Shown: one piece after another, positions 34,825 to 44,430 of the stretch | How the letters are laid out: each line of letters opens with the position of its first letter | Position numbering within the stretch: position 1 is the stretch's first letter | Assembly: GCA_002427525.1 (NCBI GenBank) | Contig: DIRP01000022.1 | Coordinates: 1 to 53,000 of the forward strand | DNA length: 53,000 bases | Source: Bacteroidales bacterium UBA5433 | GTDB lineage: Bacteria > Bacteroidota > Bacteroidia > Bacteroidales > UBA932 | Direction of reading: 5' to 3' | Notes under the pieces: generated by a model | Databases searched by the model: none | Seen by the model: the letters and a program-made list of their open reading frames with translations, nothing else | Told to the model about the DNA's origin: nothing | Position numbers and translations under genes: made by a program

Positions 34825-34832
34825 CAAATATA
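34825..34832 (-). promoter_or_regulatory. Bacteroidetes -7 box (TATATTTG) for the suf operon
   Basis: A perfect TAnnTTTG on the - strand, 6 nt before the sufB ATG. It would drive sufB, pnuC-like, sufC, sufD, nrdJ, ispE and the PPTase gene. Confidence 0.5.
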
Positions 34833-34844
34833 CCATCTTTTCTG

Positions 34845-34852
34845 TACTTTTG
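34845..34852 (+). promoter_or_regulatory. Bacteroidetes -7 box (TACTTTTG) for the thiL homologue
   Basis: A perfect TAnnTTTG ending 4 nt before the ATG at 34857, divergent from the sufB box with only 12 bp between the two. Confidence 0.5.
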
Positions 34853-34856
34853 CTTT

Positions 34857-35906
34857 ATGAACACGAAAAAAGGACCACAAAAGACACTCATAAAAGAGTT
34901 GGGAAAACAAGCGCTTATGAACAGATTATCAGCACGCTTCACTTCCCGCAATCAGGCAACGCTTCAGGGTCCCGGCGACGATGCTTCCGTTGCCTGTTAC
35001 AACCAGGCCCTTACGGTATCTGCACAAAAATTGTCCCTGGAAGGGATTGATTTTGACCTTTCCTATTTCCCCTTAAAATTTGTTGGTTACAAAACGGCCG
35101 TTCATGCCATGGGGCAGGTAATGGCCATGAATGCCGTTCCGCTGCAACTCCTGGTTTGTGCCGGAGTATCCCAACGTTTTTACATAGAAGATCTGGACGA
35201 ATTATTCCTGGGAATTGAAGCCGCTGCCCAAATGTACGGCGCCGACATTGCATTTTTGGACATCCAGTCTTCCTATACAGGCCTGACCTTATCCATTACT
35301 GCCACGGGTGACTGCGATGCCGGTTTACTTACCCGCAGAAGTGGGGCCCGCAATACAGACCTTATCTGCCTTAGCGGAAATGTAGGTGCTGCGTACATGG
35401 GTTTGCAGTTATTGGAACGGGAAAAAAGAGTTTTTACCGGCGAGGCCAACAAAGACGAGCTTCCCAGCCTGGAAGGATTTGAATACATCCTGGAACGATA
35501 CCTCAAGCCCGAACTCCCAAAAGCCCTACTCGACAATCTTAAAGCAGATGATGCAGTGCCAACCGCTATGTGCCTGCTTACTAACGGATTGTCAGATGGC
35601 GTTTTGCGTATTGCTCAAGCCTCGGGTACGGGGGCTAATATCTTCCTTGATAAAATACCCATAGCACGTCAATGCTACGATTTTGCAGAAACGGAAGAGA
35701 ATCTGTCTCCTGTGGTGGCAGCCCTAAACGGCGGCGACGATTACCAAATGCTTTTCACCCTGCCTTTGTCTATGTACGATACCCTGGTCAAGGAATATAC
35801 CCTGGATATCATAGGTCATATATGCGAAGCTTCCCGGGGGTGCAGGCTCATCACACCGGACGGCCGTTCGCTCCCCCTGGAAAGCCCGGGACTTACAATA
35901 CACTAA
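34857..35906 (+). CDS. thiL: ThiL-like protein (thiamine-monophosphate kinase family) with altered metal site
   Basis: A 349-residue protein of ThiL/PurM fold, matching Bacteroidales ThiL well in GAAYMGLQLLEREKRVF, DKIPIARQCYDFAE and VVAALNGGDDY. ThiL phosphorylates thiamine phosphate to thiamine diphosphate using Mg ions held by aspartates. GDD (residues 40-42) and Asp135 remain. By eye, however, the Asp of the T-D-x-x-V-E-G motif is Lys58, the Asp of N-x-S-D is Gln87, and the I-D-I-S-D-G-L motif reads LLTNGL (Leu240, Asn243). It may be inactive or have taken a new role. It is monocistronic and divergent from sufB. Confidence 0.8.
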   Translation: MNTKKGPQKTLIKELGKQALMNRLSARFTSRNQATLQGPGDDASVACYNQALTVSAQKLSLEGIDFDLSYFPLKFVGYKTAVHAMGQVMAMNAVPLQLLVCAGVSQRFYIEDLDELFLGIEAAAQMYGADIAFLDIQSSYTGLTLSITATGDCDAGLLTRRSGARNTDLICLSGNVGAAYMGLQLLEREKRVFTGEANKDELPSLEGFEYILERYLKPELPKALLDNLKADDAVPTAMCLLTNGLSDGVLRIAQASGTGANIFLDKIPIARQCYDFAETEENLSPVVAALNGGDDYQMLFTLPLSMYDTLVKEYTLDIIGHICEASRGCRLITPDGRSLPLESPGLTIH

Positions 35907-35923
35907 AATTCTTAACTACCGGC

Positions 35924-36511
35924 TTAAAACTCAACTGCAGGCGGAATCTCTGTTCCTTCTGCTGCCTGGAAGTAGGCTTTTGTTTCAAACTTTCTTATAC
36001 GGGCTACAATTGATTGGGGAAATTTGCGGATAAGTACGTTATAAGACTGTACTACTTGATTGAAAGACCTTCTTTCCACTGCAATCCTGTTTTCCGTACC
36101 TTCCAGCTGTGCCTGCAATTCCAGGAAATTCTGGTTGGCTTTTAGCTCGGGATATCTTTCAATAACCACCAGCATCCTGCCCAGAGACTGGCTCAGGTTG
36201 TCCTGTGCGCTTTGAAAGGCAGCCAGGTTTTCTTCTGTAAGATTTGTTGGATCAACGGTAACCTGCGTAGCCTTTGAACGGGCCTCTATGACAGCTTCCA
36301 GGGTGCTCTTTTCAAAATCCACAGCTCCTTTTACAGTATTTACCAGGTTGGGAATCAGGTCAGCCCTGCGCTGGTACACATTTTCTACTTGTGCCCAGGC
36401 CTGAACGGTCTGTTCCTGAGCTTCTACCATTCTGTTGTTTATTTTAACAAACCACAAAACCACCAAGGCAATGGCGGCCAGAACGATAATCCAAATTGTT
36501 CTTTTTTTCAT
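35924..36511 (-). CDS. lemA: LemA family protein
   Basis: A 195-residue protein with one N-terminal membrane helix (about residues 5-23) and a long helical-bundle domain: EQTVQAWAQVENVYQRRADL, IPNLVNTVKG, LGRMLVVIERYPELKAN, FNQVVQSYNVLIRKFPQSI. LemA is a widespread membrane-anchored protein of unknown role, often paired with TPM-domain proteins; none is here. It lies 3 bp after rnr and shares its transcript. Confidence 0.93.
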   Translation of the reverse strand: MKKRTIWIIVLAAIALVVLWFVKINNRMVEAQEQTVQAWAQVENVYQRRADLIPNLVNTVKGAVDFEKSTLEAVIEARSKATQVTVDPTNLTEENLAAFQSAQDNLSQSLGRMLVVIERYPELKANQNFLELQAQLEGTENRIAVERRSFNQVVQSYNVLIRKFPQSIVARIRKFETKAYFQAAEGTEIPPAVEF

Positions 36512-36514
36512 TTT

Positions 36515-38563
36515 TTATTGTATTAATTCAAAATCTAATTGTTTTTGCTCCATGTTTGCTCTTGTTACAGCTATGCGCACCTTTTGTCCTAACGCAAAAT
36601 GTTTGCCGGAATGGGTACCTGTAAGTGTCATGACATCTTTGTCATATACGTAGTAATCATCTGTCATGTCCCTGACAGAAACCATCCCCTCTATCATGGT
36701 CTTGTCCAATTCCACAAACATACCCCATTCTGTCATTCCCGTAATCACACCGTCAAATTCCTTCCCAATCTTATCCTGCATAAACTCCACCATCTTGTAC
36801 TTGATACTGGCTCGTTCTGCTTCCGTAGCCAGTTGTTCACGCTGGGAAAGATGTATGCATTGGTTCTCCATTTGTCCCACCGGCACCTCTTTGCCTCCGC
36901 TTATATAATGCAACAAAAGCCTGTGTACCATCAAGTCTGAATAACGCCGGATGGGAGAAGTAAAATGGGTATAATTACTGAATGCCAAGCCAAAGTGCCC
37001 CGCATTTTTAGTACTGTAGTGCGCTCTGGGCATAGAACGCAGGGCCATAATCACAATCCCCCCGGCTTCTGCTTTCTCTTTTGTCTTGTTCAGCAGGGTG
37101 TTCAGCTCCCGGGCATAGTCCCGCGGCGAATTTACCTGCTTCATTTGATACCCAAAGTGGTGCACAAAGTTGCGAAAAGCCTCCATTTTGTCTTCGTCCG
37201 GTGATTCATGAATGCGGTACACAAAAGCCGGCGGTTTTCCCGTTTGTTTGTTTTTCTTTTTTTGGACAAACTCCGTTACCTCCCGGTTGGCCAGCAGCAT
37301 AAATTCTTCAATAAGCCGATGCGAATCCAACTGCTCCCTTACGCGAATATCCACAGGTACCCCCTGCTCATCCACCTGCACTTTTACCTCGGCTTTATCA
37401 AAGTCCACCGCCCCGCTGCGCATACGTTCTTCACGTAACCTGCTTGCCTGCCGGTGCAGGAATACCAGGCTTTCGCAAACCTCCGGCGGAATCTTTACGT
37501 CTGCAGCTACTTGATTTCCTTCACCTGCATCCAGCACAGCCTGCGCCTGCTCGTAGGACAGACGGCAATCGGAACGGATAACAGTTCTCCCAAACCAGCG
37601 GGAGACCACGTTGAAATTTTCATCAAATTCAAAAACTGCAGAAACACATAGCTTATCTTCATGGGGCCTGAGCGAGCATAGCTGGTTGGAAAGTTTTTCC
37701 GGGAACATGGGTACTGTTCTGTCCACCAGGTACACAGAATTTCCTCTTTCATAAGCCGCCTTGTCCAGCAGAGATCCCGAATCTACGTAATGACTGACAT
37801 CTGCTATATGAACACCTACTTCTGTAAGAACTTTTCCCTTACCCGTTTTGCGGTAAGATAAAGCATCGTCAAAATCTTTGGCATCTGCCGGGTCTATAGT
37901 AAAAGACGGTATTTTCCTAAAATCACGTCTGCCTTGTATATCTTCCGGCAAGATAGTATCTCTGAGCTCATTAGCCAGGTCTTCTACTTTTTTGTCAAAC
38001 CGGTAAGGCAACCCAAACTCGGCCAAAATAGCGTGCATTTCTGTCTGGTTTTCCCCCGGAGTCCCCAGCACATCTGTTATTCTCCCTATAGGAAAATTGC
38101 CTCTTTTATCCCAATCCGTCACCAAAGCCGCAACTTTTTGTCCGTTACGTGCTCCGGAGAGAGTCCCTTTCTGCACATGAATGTCGTACGGCATATTTTT
38201 AGACTCCGTAATCACATACGCCTGTTTATCGACAATTTGCAGAATTCCCACATACGGCCTGGAAGAACGCTCTTTTATAAAAAGTACCTGTCTCTCCAGT
38301 TTTTTATCCTGCCGGTTTTTTGCAGCGTAAACTGCAACGCGTACCAGGTCCCCGTGCAACGCTCCGTTCAATTTTCTGGCAGGAATAAAAACATCCTCTA
38401 CCGGCTTTTGCCCCTCCTTTACTTGTACGGCAAGAAAGGCATACCCCTCCCGGGTCATGCTCAGCACACCTTCGTATTCAGCCTGATTTATGCCTCCTTG
38501 TTGTTTTCTGTTTCCGGATTTTTTCTTCCGTCCGGAATACTTTTTTGTCTGTTTTACACTCAT
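36515..38563 (-). CDS. rnr: Ribonuclease R
   Basis: A 682-residue RNase II-family 3'-5' exoribonuclease that degrades structured RNA. A Lys-rich N-terminus precedes cold-shock-like domains, then the RNB catalytic core with TIDPADAKDFDDALSY (the Asp cluster holding Mg), VDRTVPMFPEKLSNQLCSL, RSMPRAHYSTKNAGHFGLAF and YTHFTSPIRRYSDLMVHRLL; a C-terminal S1 domain begins near FDGVITGMTEWGMFVEL. Slightly shorter than the roughly 720 residues of Bacteroides homologues. The start at 38563 is 9 nt after a -7 box. Confidence 0.96.
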   Translation of the reverse strand: MSVKQTKKYSGRKKKSGNRKQQGGINQAEYEGVLSMTREGYAFLAVQVKEGQKPVEDVFIPARKLNGALHGDLVRVAVYAAKNRQDKKLERQVLFIKERSSRPYVGILQIVDKQAYVITESKNMPYDIHVQKGTLSGARNGQKVAALVTDWDKRGNFPIGRITDVLGTPGENQTEMHAILAEFGLPYRFDKKVEDLANELRDTILPEDIQGRRDFRKIPSFTIDPADAKDFDDALSYRKTGKGKVLTEVGVHIADVSHYVDSGSLLDKAAYERGNSVYLVDRTVPMFPEKLSNQLCSLRPHEDKLCVSAVFEFDENFNVVSRWFGRTVIRSDCRLSYEQAQAVLDAGEGNQVAADVKIPPEVCESLVFLHRQASRLREERMRSGAVDFDKAEVKVQVDEQGVPVDIRVREQLDSHRLIEEFMLLANREVTEFVQKKKNKQTGKPPAFVYRIHESPDEDKMEAFRNFVHHFGYQMKQVNSPRDYARELNTLLNKTKEKAEAGGIVIMALRSMPRAHYSTKNAGHFGLAFSNYTHFTSPIRRYSDLMVHRLLLHYISGGKEVPVGQMENQCIHLSQREQLATEAERASIKYKMVEFMQDKIGKEFDGVITGMTEWGMFVELDKTMIEGMVSVRDMTDDYYVYDKDVMTLTGTHSGKHFALGQKVRIAVTRANMEQKQLDFELIQ

Positions 38564-38572
38564 AATATGCTA

Positions 38573-38580
38573 CAAATGTA
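38573..38580 (-). promoter_or_regulatory. Bacteroidetes -7 box (TACATTTG) for rnr-lemA
   Basis: A perfect TAnnTTTG on the - strand, 9 nt before the rnr ATG, in the 59-bp divergent region shared with gpmI. Confidence 0.5.
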
Positions 38581-38595
38581 CACAAAATCTTTTCG

Positions 38596-38603
38596 TACCT
38601 TTG
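38596..38603 (+). promoter_or_regulatory. Bacteroidetes -7 box (TACCTTTG) for gpmI-dnaE
   Basis: A perfect TAnnTTTG on the + strand, 19 nt before the gpmI ATG. Confidence 0.5.
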
Positions 38604-38622
38604 TAAGCTTACAACGTACTTT

Positions 38623-40146
38623 ATGAAAAAAGTTCTTTTAATGATACTCGACGGCTGGGGTGAAGGAAAACACAACCGCACCAATGCTATTTACACTGCA
38701 GGCCAGCCACATATTGATAGATTACGTCAGTTGTACCCCCATAGTACCTTGAGCGCCTGCGGCGAAGATGTTGGCCTTCCGGAAGGCCAAATGGGGAACT
38801 CGGAAGTAGGCCATCTGAATATAGGTGCAGGACGTATTGTTTACCAGGACCTGGTGAAAATCAACAGGGCTTGCCGGGACGGATCCATCCGGGAAAACAA
38901 AGAAGTACAGGCTGTCTTTCAGTATGTTAAACACTCCGGCAAGGCACTCCACCTGATGGGGCTTGTTTCTGACGGCGGGGTACACTCCTCTATGGAGCAC
39001 CTTTTTACCTTTCTGGATATTGCCAAAGAATACGACCTGTCCAAAGTGTATGTACATTGCCTTATGGACGGCCGCGATACCGATCCCCGCAGCGGAAAAG
39101 GATTTGTGGAACAATTGCAGGCACATCTGGAACAGACTACCGGAAAAATTGCAAGTGTTATCGGGCGGTATTATACCATGGACAGGGACAAACGCTGGGA
39201 CCGGGTCAAAGAAGGGTACGACCTGATTGTTCACGCTACAGGCACTCCGTTCCGCAATGCTGCAGAAGGCATTGCCGAGAGCTACCGCCGGGGAATTACG
39301 GACGAGTTTATAAAACCCATTGTATGTGTGGATGAAAGCGGTATTCCTGTAGGAACTCTTGAACAAAACGATGCCCTGATCTTTTTCAACTTCCGGAACG
39401 ACCGGGCCCGTGAAATCACCCACGTTCTCACACAAGAAAACATGCCGGAATACGGCATGTACACCATACCCCTGTATTATTGCTGCCTTACTCCCTATGA
39501 CGACACATTCCGGGGGCTTCACGTACTTTTTGATAAAGAAAAAGTTGAAAATACCCTTGGCCGGATTATCAGTGACCGGGGGTTGCATCAATTACGCATA
39601 GCAGAAACAGAGAAATACGCTCACGTAACCTTCTTTTTTTCCGGAGGCCGGGAAGAAACTTTTCCTTTGGAAAACAGAATCCTGGTACCCTCTCCCAAAG
39701 TGGCCACGTACGACCTTAAACCGGAAATGAGTGCCCCACAGGTTGCTGAAAAAGCAAAAGAAGCACTCAGAGAACAAAAATACCACCTGGTGGTCCTCAA
39801 CTTTGCCAACGGAGACATGGTGGGCCATACCGGCGTCTATGAAGCCATTTGCCAAGCCGTAAAGGTCATTGACCGCCTGGCATTTGAAGTAACAGAAACA
39901 GCCGTGGAAAACGGCTATTCCGTACTTATTACGGCAGACCACGGCAACGCAGACAACGCCATCAATCCGGACGGGTCTCCCAACACGTCCCACTCCCTGA
40001 ACCGGGTTCCCTTTACCGTAGTGGACAACGGGGTTGCATCTGTAAAAGACGGTATATTGGCAGATATTGCCCCCACCATACTTGATTTAATGGAAATTCC
40101 CTTACCCAAAGAAATGACCGGAAAGTCGCTGATTCAAAAAATGTAA
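38623..40146 (+). CDS. gpmI: 2,3-bisphosphoglycerate-independent phosphoglycerate mutase
   Basis: A 507-residue iPGM that interconverts 3- and 2-phosphoglycerate in glycolysis, needing Mn ions. ILDGWGEG holds the first metal Asp, GQMGNSEVGHLNIGAG the catalytic Ser60, DGRDTDPRSGKGFVEQL the substrate contacts, FRNDRAREIT and ITADHGNADNAI the remaining metal and phosphate ligands. Length normal. dnaE follows after 6 bp. Confidence 0.98.
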   Translation: MKKVLLMILDGWGEGKHNRTNAIYTAGQPHIDRLRQLYPHSTLSACGEDVGLPEGQMGNSEVGHLNIGAGRIVYQDLVKINRACRDGSIRENKEVQAVFQYVKHSGKALHLMGLVSDGGVHSSMEHLFTFLDIAKEYDLSKVYVHCLMDGRDTDPRSGKGFVEQLQAHLEQTTGKIASVIGRYYTMDRDKRWDRVKEGYDLIVHATGTPFRNAAEGIAESYRRGITDEFIKPIVCVDESGIPVGTLEQNDALIFFNFRNDRAREITHVLTQENMPEYGMYTIPLYYCCLTPYDDTFRGLHVLFDKEKVENTLGRIISDRGLHQLRIAETEKYAHVTFFFSGGREETFPLENRILVPSPKVATYDLKPEMSAPQVAEKAKEALREQKYHLVVLNFANGDMVGHTGVYEAICQAVKVIDRLAFEVTETAVENGYSVLITADHGNADNAINPDGSPNTSHSLNRVPFTVVDNGVASVKDGILADIAPTILDLMEIPLPKEMTGKSLIQKM

Positions 40147-40152
40147 CTCTTT

Positions 40153-43100
40153 ATGTCCTCCTTCGTTCACCTTCACGTTCATACCCAATATTCCATTCTT
40201 GACGGAGCCGCGTTTATTCCGGACCTCTTTAAAAAAGCCGAGGCAGACGGACAAACCGCCCTGGCCATAACGGACCACGGGAATATGTTTGGCGTAAAGG
40301 AATTTCTGGACGTAGCCAAAGCACACCCTACCGTCAAGCCCATTGTCGGATGCGAGGTGTACGTAGCTCCGGAAGGCCGTCACTTAAAAAGAAATACAGA
40401 AGAGGCCACCACGTGCCACCTGGTACTGCTTGCCAAAAATCACGAAGGATACTTAAACCTGATAAAACTGGTATCGCAGGCGTGGGTAGACGGTTTTTAC
40501 TACAAGCCCCGCATAGACCACAGTTTGCTCAAACAGTACAGCCATGGACTGATAGCCCTGAGCGCATGCCTTGCCGGAGAACTGCCCCGCCTGGTAAAAG
40601 CCGGGCGGCTGGAAGAAGCTTCTGAACTGATTGTCAACTACAAAAACCTGTTTGGCGAAGATTACTACATTGAGTTGCAACGTCACAAAACCCTGCTAAC
40701 CAACCCCAATGCTCAAAGTACCTACGCCCTTCAAAAACAAATAGAGCCCCATCTTATAGCATTGGCAGCAAAACACGGGGTTCAGCTGGTGGCTACCAAC
40801 GACGTCCATTTTGTCAATTATGAAGATGCCCCGGCCCACGACAGACTTATTTGTGTCTCTACCAACGACGACGTAACAGACCAAAACCGCAAATTACGTT
40901 ATACAGAACAAGAATACCTGAAGTCTGTCCGCGAAATGTCGGAACTCTTTGCAGATGTACCCCGGGTACTGGAAACAACGGTGGAAATTGCAAATAAAAT
41001 TGAAACGTACACCTTGGACAGAAGTGCTATTCTGCCTCACTTTCCTATTCCGGAAGATTTTCCCCACTCCAATGCCTACCTAAAACACCTGACGTATGAA
41101 GGAGCCCGGCGCCTGTACGGGGAAATAACACCGGAGCTGCAAGAAAGAATGGACTTTGAGCTACAAACCATTGAACAGATGAATTTCCCGGATTATTTTC
41201 TCATTGTCAGGGATTTCATACACCAAGCCCGCCGTATGGACGTATGGGTGGGGCCGGGCAGAGGCTCGGCCGCCGGAAGTGTGGTTGCTTATTGCCTGGG
41301 CATTACATTAGTTGACCCCATTCGCTACGGGCTTCTTTTTGAGCGGTTTTTAAACCGGAACCGGGTAACGCTTCCGGATATTGACATTGACTTTGCAGAC
41401 GACGGACGGGCAAAAGTTCTGGAGTATGTAGAAGAAAAATACGGCAAAGACCAGGTCTGCCATGTTATTACTTTTGGCACCATGGCGGCTAAGAGTGCCA
41501 TAAAAGACGTAGCGCGTGTGCAACGCCTGCCTTTAGCCGAGGCAGAACGCCTGGCCAAACTCATTCCGGACCGCCTTCCGGAAAAAGATGACCGACCACA
41601 AAAAGTAAACATAGAAAATTCTATAAAATACGTACCGGAACTGCAGGAGGCTCTGAAATCTGAGGATCCTCTGGTACGGACAACCCTGGAATATGCACAA
41701 AAACTGGAAGGCTCTGTCCGCAATACAGGAGTACATGCCAGTGCTATAATTATTGGCCCCGACAACCTGACCAACCACATTCCGCTGGCGGTCATCAAAG
41801 ATAAAATAACCGGAAAAGACACCCTGGTATCTCAATTTGACGGATCGCAAATTGAAAAAGTAGGTATGTTAAAGATGGATTTTCTGGGACTTACAACGCT
41901 CAGCATCTTGCGAACAGCTGTTGAAAACATCCGGGAAAATCATGGTGTTACTATTGATGTAAACAACCTTCCGCTTACAGACGGTCCCACATTTGAGTTG
42001 TTTAGCCGGGGAGACACAATAGGCATTTTTCAGTTTGAAAGCGACGGGATGCGCAAATGGTTACGTGAACTAAAGCCCACCTGCGTAGAAGACCTGATTG
42101 CCATGACAGCCCTCTACCGCCCCGGCCCCATGGATTACATACCCGATTTTATTGACCGGAAACACGGCCGTAAGGAAATCACCTACGATTTACCGCAGAT
42201 GGAAAAATACCTGAAAGAAACGTACGGCATTACCGTTTATCAGGAACAGGTCATGCTCCTGTCGCAGGAATTGGCCGGTTTTAGCGGGTTTGAGGCAGAT
42301 TCGCTTCGCCGGGCCATGGGTAAGAAAAAACCGGAAGAAATGGAAAAGCTTAAAAAAGACTTCCTGAACGGTGGTAAGGAGCGAGGTGTTGCTGAAAACG
42401 TACTAAAAAAAATCTGGGTTGACTGGACAGCTTTCTCTCAATACGCTTTTAACAAATCACATGCTGCCAGTTACTCCATGCTCAGCTACCAGGCCGGATA
42501 TTTAAAGGCCAATTACCCGGCAGATTACATGGCTGCCTTACTTACCAGAGTCCGTGATAACATTACCGAAGTATCTAAATACATGGACGAGTGCAGGCGT
42601 ATGGAATTGAACGTTTTGGGACCCGATATTAATGAGTCCATGCACGATTTTACAGTCAACAAAAAAGGAGACATCCGTTTTGGAATGGCCGGGATAAAAG
42701 GAGTAGGGTATGGAGCTGTAGAAAACATTGTAGAGAACAGAAAAGAAAACGGGCCTTATACAGACATCTACAACTTCATTGAAAGGATAAGCCTTACTAC
42801 GTGCAATAGAAAAGTGCTGGAAAGTCTTGTTTATGCCGGAGCTTTTGACACCTTTTCCTCCATTAAACGAGAACAATATTTCCTCCCGTGCAACAAAGAC
42901 GGAACGTTCCTGGAAAGTATAATCTGCTACGGAGACCGTCTTCAGGAAGAGAAAAATAAAGGCATTGCGAGCTTGTTTGGGGAAGGTTCCGATTCGCTGG
43001 CACCTCCGGAAAAACCGGCACCTCCGTCCCTGAGCCTTGAAATTCAGGAAGATTTTCTGAAAAAAGAAAAAGAAATGGTGGGCATTTACTTGTCTTCACA

Positions 43101-43737
43101 CCCGTTGGACAACTTTCGTTTTGAGATGAGTCATTTCACCTCACACACGATACAACAGGTGCTGGAAATCCTTGATGAAAGCCAGTCTGTTGAAAATTTC
43201 GTTCCCCGGGAAGTACATATTGCCGGTATTGTAACAAACGTTACCACGGCCCTGGCAAGAACCACCGGCCGCCCCTGGGGCACCTGCACTGTAGAAGACT
43301 ACAGCGGCACCATAAAGTTCACACTTTTTGGAAAAGAATACGAACAGTACCTTCCTTATATGCGTGAAAACGAAATCCTCCTGATGAATTGTTCCATTCA
43401 GGAGCGATTTAGAACAAGAAGCCGGGACCAGAAAATTGATTCCGGTCCTAAAGAAAAAGAAGTTAAAATACTAAAGATATCACTGCTTGCCAATGCACGC
43501 GAATCGCTCCACTCGCTCATATTAAACCTGCAGGTAGAGCAAATAACAGATGCGTTCAGAAAGGAATTGGTAAAGGTACTGTCTGATAACCCCGGGAAGG
43601 TTACCATCCACTTAAAACTTCACGACAAGAACGAAAACATGTGTGTTAAACTCTTTTCCCGTTCGCACCGTGTTGACCTTACTCCGGAATTCTTAGACTG
43701 GCTTTACAAAAAAGGAATTGACTATTCAGTGGAGTAA
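40153..43737 (+). CDS. dnaE: DNA polymerase III alpha subunit
   Basis: A 1194-residue replicative polymerase subunit. The PHP domain opens the protein (LHVHTQYSILDGAA, ITDHGNMFGV), GPGRGSAAGSVVAY and PDIDIDFADDGR give the palm with its catalytic aspartates (about residues 370-420), followed by YNFIERI-type helix-hairpin-helix segments and a C-terminal OB domain (HIAGIVTNVTTALARTTGRP). Slightly shorter than the roughly 1230-1270 residues usual in Bacteroides, with no missing domain visible. The last 12 bp overlap the convergent ispD. Confidence 0.97.
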   Translation: MSSFVHLHVHTQYSILDGAAFIPDLFKKAEADGQTALAITDHGNMFGVKEFLDVAKAHPTVKPIVGCEVYVAPEGRHLKRNTEEATTCHLVLLAKNHEGYLNLIKLVSQAWVDGFYYKPRIDHSLLKQYSHGLIALSACLAGELPRLVKAGRLEEASELIVNYKNLFGEDYYIELQRHKTLLTNPNAQSTYALQKQIEPHLIALAAKHGVQLVATNDVHFVNYEDAPAHDRLICVSTNDDVTDQNRKLRYTEQEYLKSVREMSELFADVPRVLETTVEIANKIETYTLDRSAILPHFPIPEDFPHSNAYLKHLTYEGARRLYGEITPELQERMDFELQTIEQMNFPDYFLIVRDFIHQARRMDVWVGPGRGSAAGSVVAYCLGITLVDPIRYGLLFERFLNRNRVTLPDIDIDFADDGRAKVLEYVEEKYGKDQVCHVITFGTMAAKSAIKDVARVQRLPLAEAERLAKLIPDRLPEKDDRPQKVNIENSIKYVPELQEALKSEDPLVRTTLEYAQKLEGSVRNTGVHASAIIIGPDNLTNHIPLAVIKDKITGKDTLVSQFDGSQIEKVGMLKMDFLGLTTLSILRTAVENIRENHGVTIDVNNLPLTDGPTFELFSRGDTIGIFQFESDGMRKWLRELKPTCVEDLIAMTALYRPGPMDYIPDFIDRKHGRKEITYDLPQMEKYLKETYGITVYQEQVMLLSQELAGFSGFEADSLRRAMGKKKPEEMEKLKKDFLNGGKERGVAENVLKKIWVDWTAFSQYAFNKSHAASYSMLSYQAGYLKANYPADYMAALLTRVRDNITEVSKYMDECRRMELNVLGPDINESMHDFTVNKKGDIRFGMAGIKGVGYGAVENIVENRKENGPYTDIYNFIERISLTTCNRKVLESLVYAGAFDTFSSIKREQYFLPCNKDGTFLESIICYGDRLQEEKNKGIASLFGEGSDSLAPPEKPAPPSLSLEIQEDFLKKEKEMVGIYLSSHPLDNFRFEMSHFTSHTIQQVLEILDESQSVENFVPREVHIAGIVTNVTTALARTTGRPWGTCTVEDYSGTIKFTLFGKEYEQYLPYMRENEILLMNCSIQERFRTRSRDQKIDSGPKEKEVKILKISLLANARESLHSLILNLQVEQITDAFRKELVKVLSDNPGKVTIHLKLHDKNENMCVKLFSRSHRVDLTPEFLDWLYKKGIDYSVE

Positions 43738-44430
43738 CCACCTTTCCATGATTTGCATATCTTCAGGATACGTAATCTTGGTGTTTTTTTCTTCTCCTTT
43801 TACAATATAAATCTTCTCTCTGTACAAATAACGTCTGACTACGCCACAATCGTCTGTTGCAGAAAAACCCCGGTCGTCCATAGCGTAACCGTATGCTTTT
43901 TGTATCACTTCTATTCTAAAGGCCTGAGGGGTCTGAGCTCTTTGGAACAAACTCCTGTCCGGGACCCGAACAATATGATCGCCGCCCGGTCCGGTAAAAA
44001 ACAACGTATCGGTAACGGGCACAGCTACGCCTACAGCACGGTATTTATTTAGTGCTTCCAGCACATGGGTTATAATCTGCCGGCTGACCAACGGTCTGGC
44101 AGCATCATGCAAAATCAGGTTATCATCCGGCCGGTTGGAAAAAGCCTGCACCGCAGCATATGATGATTGGTGGCGCTGTTCTCCGCCTGTGATAATTTTA
44201 GTTACCTTTTTCCAATCATTTTTATCTATAATCTCTTGTACTCTGGATACCTCCTCACGGGCCGCAACAATAGCCACCTGGTCAATTCCGGGGTGTGAAT
44301 CAAAAGCATCAACCGCCCACTCCAAAACAAGTTTTCCCTGCAAAGGAAGAAATTGTTTAGGCACGTCGGCATCTGTCCGGGTTCCTTTTCCGGCTGCCAT
44401 GATTACTGCTATGTTGGCCCTTTTGCTCAT
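43726..44430 (-). CDS. ispD: 2-C-methyl-D-erythritol 4-phosphate cytidylyltransferase
   Basis: A 234-residue nucleotidyltransferase of the MEP pathway: AAGKGTR at residues 12-18, KQFLPLQGK, HDAARPLVSRQII signature, FQRAQTPQAFR and KITYPEDMQIMER. It transfers CMP to methylerythritol phosphate, the step before ispE. TarI-type ribitol-phosphate cytidylyltransferases look similar, but ispE in the same genome and the isolated context favour IspD. Its ATG overlaps the stop of the serine hydrolase gene (44427-44430). Confidence 0.9.
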   Translation of the reverse strand: MSKRANIAVIMAAGKGTRTDADVPKQFLPLQGKLVLEWAVDAFDSHPGIDQVAIVAAREEVSRVQEIIDKNDWKKVTKIITGGEQRHQSSYAAVQAFSNRPDDNLILHDAARPLVSRQIITHVLEALNKYRAVGVAVPVTDTLFFTGPGGDHIVRVPDRSLFQRAQTPQAFRIEVIQKAYGYAMDDRGFSATDDCGVVRRYLYREKIYIVKGEEKNTKITYPEDMQIMERWLLH

